NCBI GenBank assembly: GCA_963732875.1
Contig: CAVTBD010000003.1
Location: forward strand, 1 to 64,000
Reading direction: 5' to 3'
DNA from: WHSO01 sp963732875
GTDB taxonomy: Bacteria; Pseudomonadota; Alphaproteobacteria; SMXQ01
Length of the DNA stretch: 64,000 nt
The position numbers were made by a program, and so were the translations under genes. The notes beneath the pieces are model-generated. The model ran no database searches. It was not told where the DNA came from and saw only the letters and a program-made list of their open reading frames with translations. Of this stretch, positions 62,334 through 64,000 are shown piece after piece (position 1 is the stretch's first letter; the number at the start of each line of letters is the position of its first letter).

Positions 62334-63071
62334 ATGGCACCCGACAGTGCGGACCACGACGCGCGTGAACTGGTCGCGAAATCCTGCCGGATCCTCGGCG
62401 GCCTGGGCCTGACCAAGGCGGCGACCGGGCATGTCAGCCGGCGCGCGCCTGATGGCAAGCACGTCCTGATCCGGGCGCGCGGCTGGGACGAGATCGGCGT
62501 GCGTTACACCACGGCCGATCAGATCATCATGGTCGATCTCGACGGTAACAAGGTCGATGGCGCCGACGGCCTAGCCGCGCCCCAGGAAGTGCACCTCCAT
62601 ACCGTCCTTTACCGCAACCGGCCCGAGGTGCAGAGCGTGGTGCACGTGCATCCGCCGACGGTGGTGCTGTTCACCATCTGCGATGTGCCGCTCGAGCCGC
62701 TCTATGGCGGCTACGATCCGGGCAGCCTCGATCTGCTGTTGGAAGGCTTTTCCACCTACGGCCGCTCCATCACCATCAACAGCGCCGACCTCGCCAAGGA
62801 ATTCGGCAGCGCCATGGGTGACCGCAACGTCTGCCTGATGCGCGGGCATGGCGTTACCACCGCCGGCGCCACGGTCGAGGAGGCGACGGTCACCGTGATC
62901 CGTCTCAACGAGTTGGCGGAGATGAATTACCGGGCCCGGCTGCTCGGCAACGCCCGGCCGATCCCGGACGAGGATATCGCCGAGTTCAAGCGGCGCTGGT
63001 CGAAGCGCAAGCAGCCGTCGCCGCATCTGCAGTCCACCTGGCGTTACTACGTCGACCTGTCCGGTGCCTAG
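62334..63071 (+). CDS. Class II aldolase/adducin-family protein, copy 2
   Basis: 245 residues, paralogue of 57961-58731, with the zinc motif VQSVVHVHPPTV and MRGHGVTTAG conserved and the catalytic Glu in APQEVHLHT. Ends KQPSPHLQSTWRYYVDLSGA. The ATG lies after a GC-rich palindrome CCCCCGC-AGG-CGGGG (62304-62320), which may hide or regulate the ribosome site. It is followed 21 bases later by a second Rieske oxygenase. Confidence 0.77.
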   Translation: MAPDSADHDARELVAKSCRILGGLGLTKAATGHVSRRAPDGKHVLIRARGWDEIGVRYTTADQIIMVDLDGNKVDGADGLAAPQEVHLHTVLYRNRPEVQSVVHVHPPTVVLFTICDVPLEPLYGGYDPGSLDLLLEGFSTYGRSITINSADLAKEFGSAMGDRNVCLMRGHGVTTAGATVEEATVTVIRLNELAEMNYRARLLGNARPIPDEDIAEFKRRWSKRKQPSPHLQSTWRYYVDLSGA

Positions 63072-63092
63072 GTTCTTTGCGGGAGAACAGCC

Positions 63093-64000
63093 ATGCTGGC
63101 CAATGACGAAAACCAGAAACTGACGGCGGTGGGGCCGGGGACTCCGGCCGGCGAGCTGCTGCGGCGCTACTGGATGCCGATCGCGGCGGCGGCGGAGCTC
63201 ACCGAGGACCAGCCCAAGAAGCGGGTGCGCGTTCTCGGCGAAAACCTGGTCCTCTACCGCGACGGATCGGGCCGCCTTGGCCTGATCGAGGAGCAGTGCC
63301 CGCACCGTTCGGTCTCGCTCTATTACGGCTTCATCGAGCCCGAGGGAATCCGCTGCCCCTATCACGGCTGGAAATTCGACTGCACCGGCACCTGCCTCGA
63401 AATGCCGTTCGAGCCCAAGGACACGCCGCTGCTCCAGTCGGTCAAGGCGCGCACTTATCCGGTGCAGGAGCTCTCCGGTCTCGTGTTCGCCTACCTCGGC
63501 CCGGACCCGGTGCCGCTCCTGCCGCGCTACGAGGCACTGGTACGCAAGGACGTGAAGCGGATCATCCATATCCTGCCCGTGCTCGACTGCAACTGGCTGC
63601 AGGTGATGGAAAACTCGGTCGATCCGACCCACACCTACTACCTGCACGGCCACAACCTCGCCCTCCAGGGCAAGGAGAACGGTGCGTTCCATTACCGCGA
63701 CATCAAGGGCCTCGATTTCGTCCTGAGGAAGGAATCCAACTGGGCGGGGATCATCAAGAAGCGCATCTACGAAGGCGAATCTCTGGACGACAACGAAGGC
63801 CATCCGGTGATCTTTCCGAACATCCTGCTACTGCCGCCGCACCCCAACGTAATGATGCATTTCCGGGTACCGGTGGACGACACCCACACCCAGATATTCC
63901 GTTGCCAGTTCACGCCGTCGGCAGACGGAACCCCGGTCGAGCAGAATCAAGTGCCGATCGTGAAGACGCCGTCGTTCAAGGACGGCGATGGTCAGTATCA
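63093..64000 (+). CDS. Rieske ring-hydroxylating oxygenase alpha subunit, copy 2 (partial, runs off the window)
   Basis: The first 302 residues are present. Rieske centre EQCPHRSVSL and CPYHGWKFDC; iron site NSVDPTHTYYLHGHN with D and two His. Very similar to the oxygenase at 58760-59929, but diverging around the substrate-binding helices. GGGAGA precedes ATG 63093. About 90 C-terminal residues should lie beyond the window edge. Confidence 0.87.
   Translation, partial: MLANDENQKLTAVGPGTPAGELLRRYWMPIAAAAELTEDQPKKRVRVLGENLVLYRDGSGRLGLIEEQCPHRSVSLYYGFIEPEGIRCPYHGWKFDCTGTCLEMPFEPKDTPLLQSVKARTYPVQELSGLVFAYLGPDPVPLLPRYEALVRKDVKRIIHILPVLDCNWLQVMENSVDPTHTYYLHGHNLALQGKENGAFHYRDIKGLDFVLRKESNWAGIIKKRIYEGESLDDNEGHPVIFPNILLLPPHPNVMMHFRVPVDDTHTQIFRCQFTPSADGTPVEQNQVPIVKTPSFKDGDGQY

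Overview
The window looks like a chromosomal segment of a GC-rich alphaproteobacterium, probably near Rhodospirillales or Rhizobiales. The grounds are high GC in the right half, many Bug-type (tripartite tricarboxylate transporter, TTT) receptors, an IS66 element, a possible alphaproteobacterial SOS box (GTTC-N7-GTTC) and Lig/Pht-like aromatic catabolic genes. Species cannot be named from the sequence alone. No rRNA, CRISPR array, intact tRNA or replication origin was seen.

Left part (about 0.2-30 kb) is a lower-GC, repetitive accessory region. It holds seven intact orphan Bug receptors (no TctA/TctB partner), at least two decayed Bug C-terminal fragments, and five proteins of the heme-oxygenase-like diiron (HDO) fold. 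It also has a TauD/TfdA dioxygenase, a class D flavin monooxygenase (frameshifted), a VOC extradiol-type protein next to a hydratase-aldolase of the DHDPS family, an SDR coupled to an M29/NicX-like protein, a six-Asp-box beta-propeller, a D-aminoacylase-like amidohydrolase, an arylmalonate-decarboxylase-like protein and a Rieske protein fused to a large unknown domain. A 19-bp inverted repeat, TGTCAA-N7-TTGACA, occurs four times in front of these units (5113, 9783, 12611, 22615) and probably defines one regulon; a LysR gene lies beside the third copy. Relics of serine recombinases, a helicase/nuclease and other genes mark it as an island with strong turnover.

Middle (30.6-35 kb) is an IS66 element whose tnpC is broken, partly by two copies of an identical 27-bp palindromic sequence, followed by a decayed serine recombinase.

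Right part (35-64 kb) is higher-GC aromatic catabolism. It has two iron-type ABC uptake cassettes plus two further binding proteins, Rieske oxygenases, bicupins, a LigJ-like hydratase, three tandem RraA-like aldolases, a PEP-mutase/isocitrate-lyase-superfamily protein, a LigB-type ring-cleavage dioxygenase, a phthalate-dihydrodiol-dehydrogenase-like enzyme, RidA and two class II aldolase/decarboxylase genes each followed by a Rieske oxygenase. With IclR and LysR regulators and an MFS transporter this reads as uptake, ring dihydroxylation, rearomatisation/decarboxylation, 4,5-type ring cleavage, hydration and aldol cleavage of a carboxylated aromatic compound. Between 38.4 and 53.6 kb at least eleven genes' worth of single-base frame breaks occur in otherwise well conserved proteins. 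This suggests uncorrected indel errors in the assembly, or much less likely simultaneous decay.
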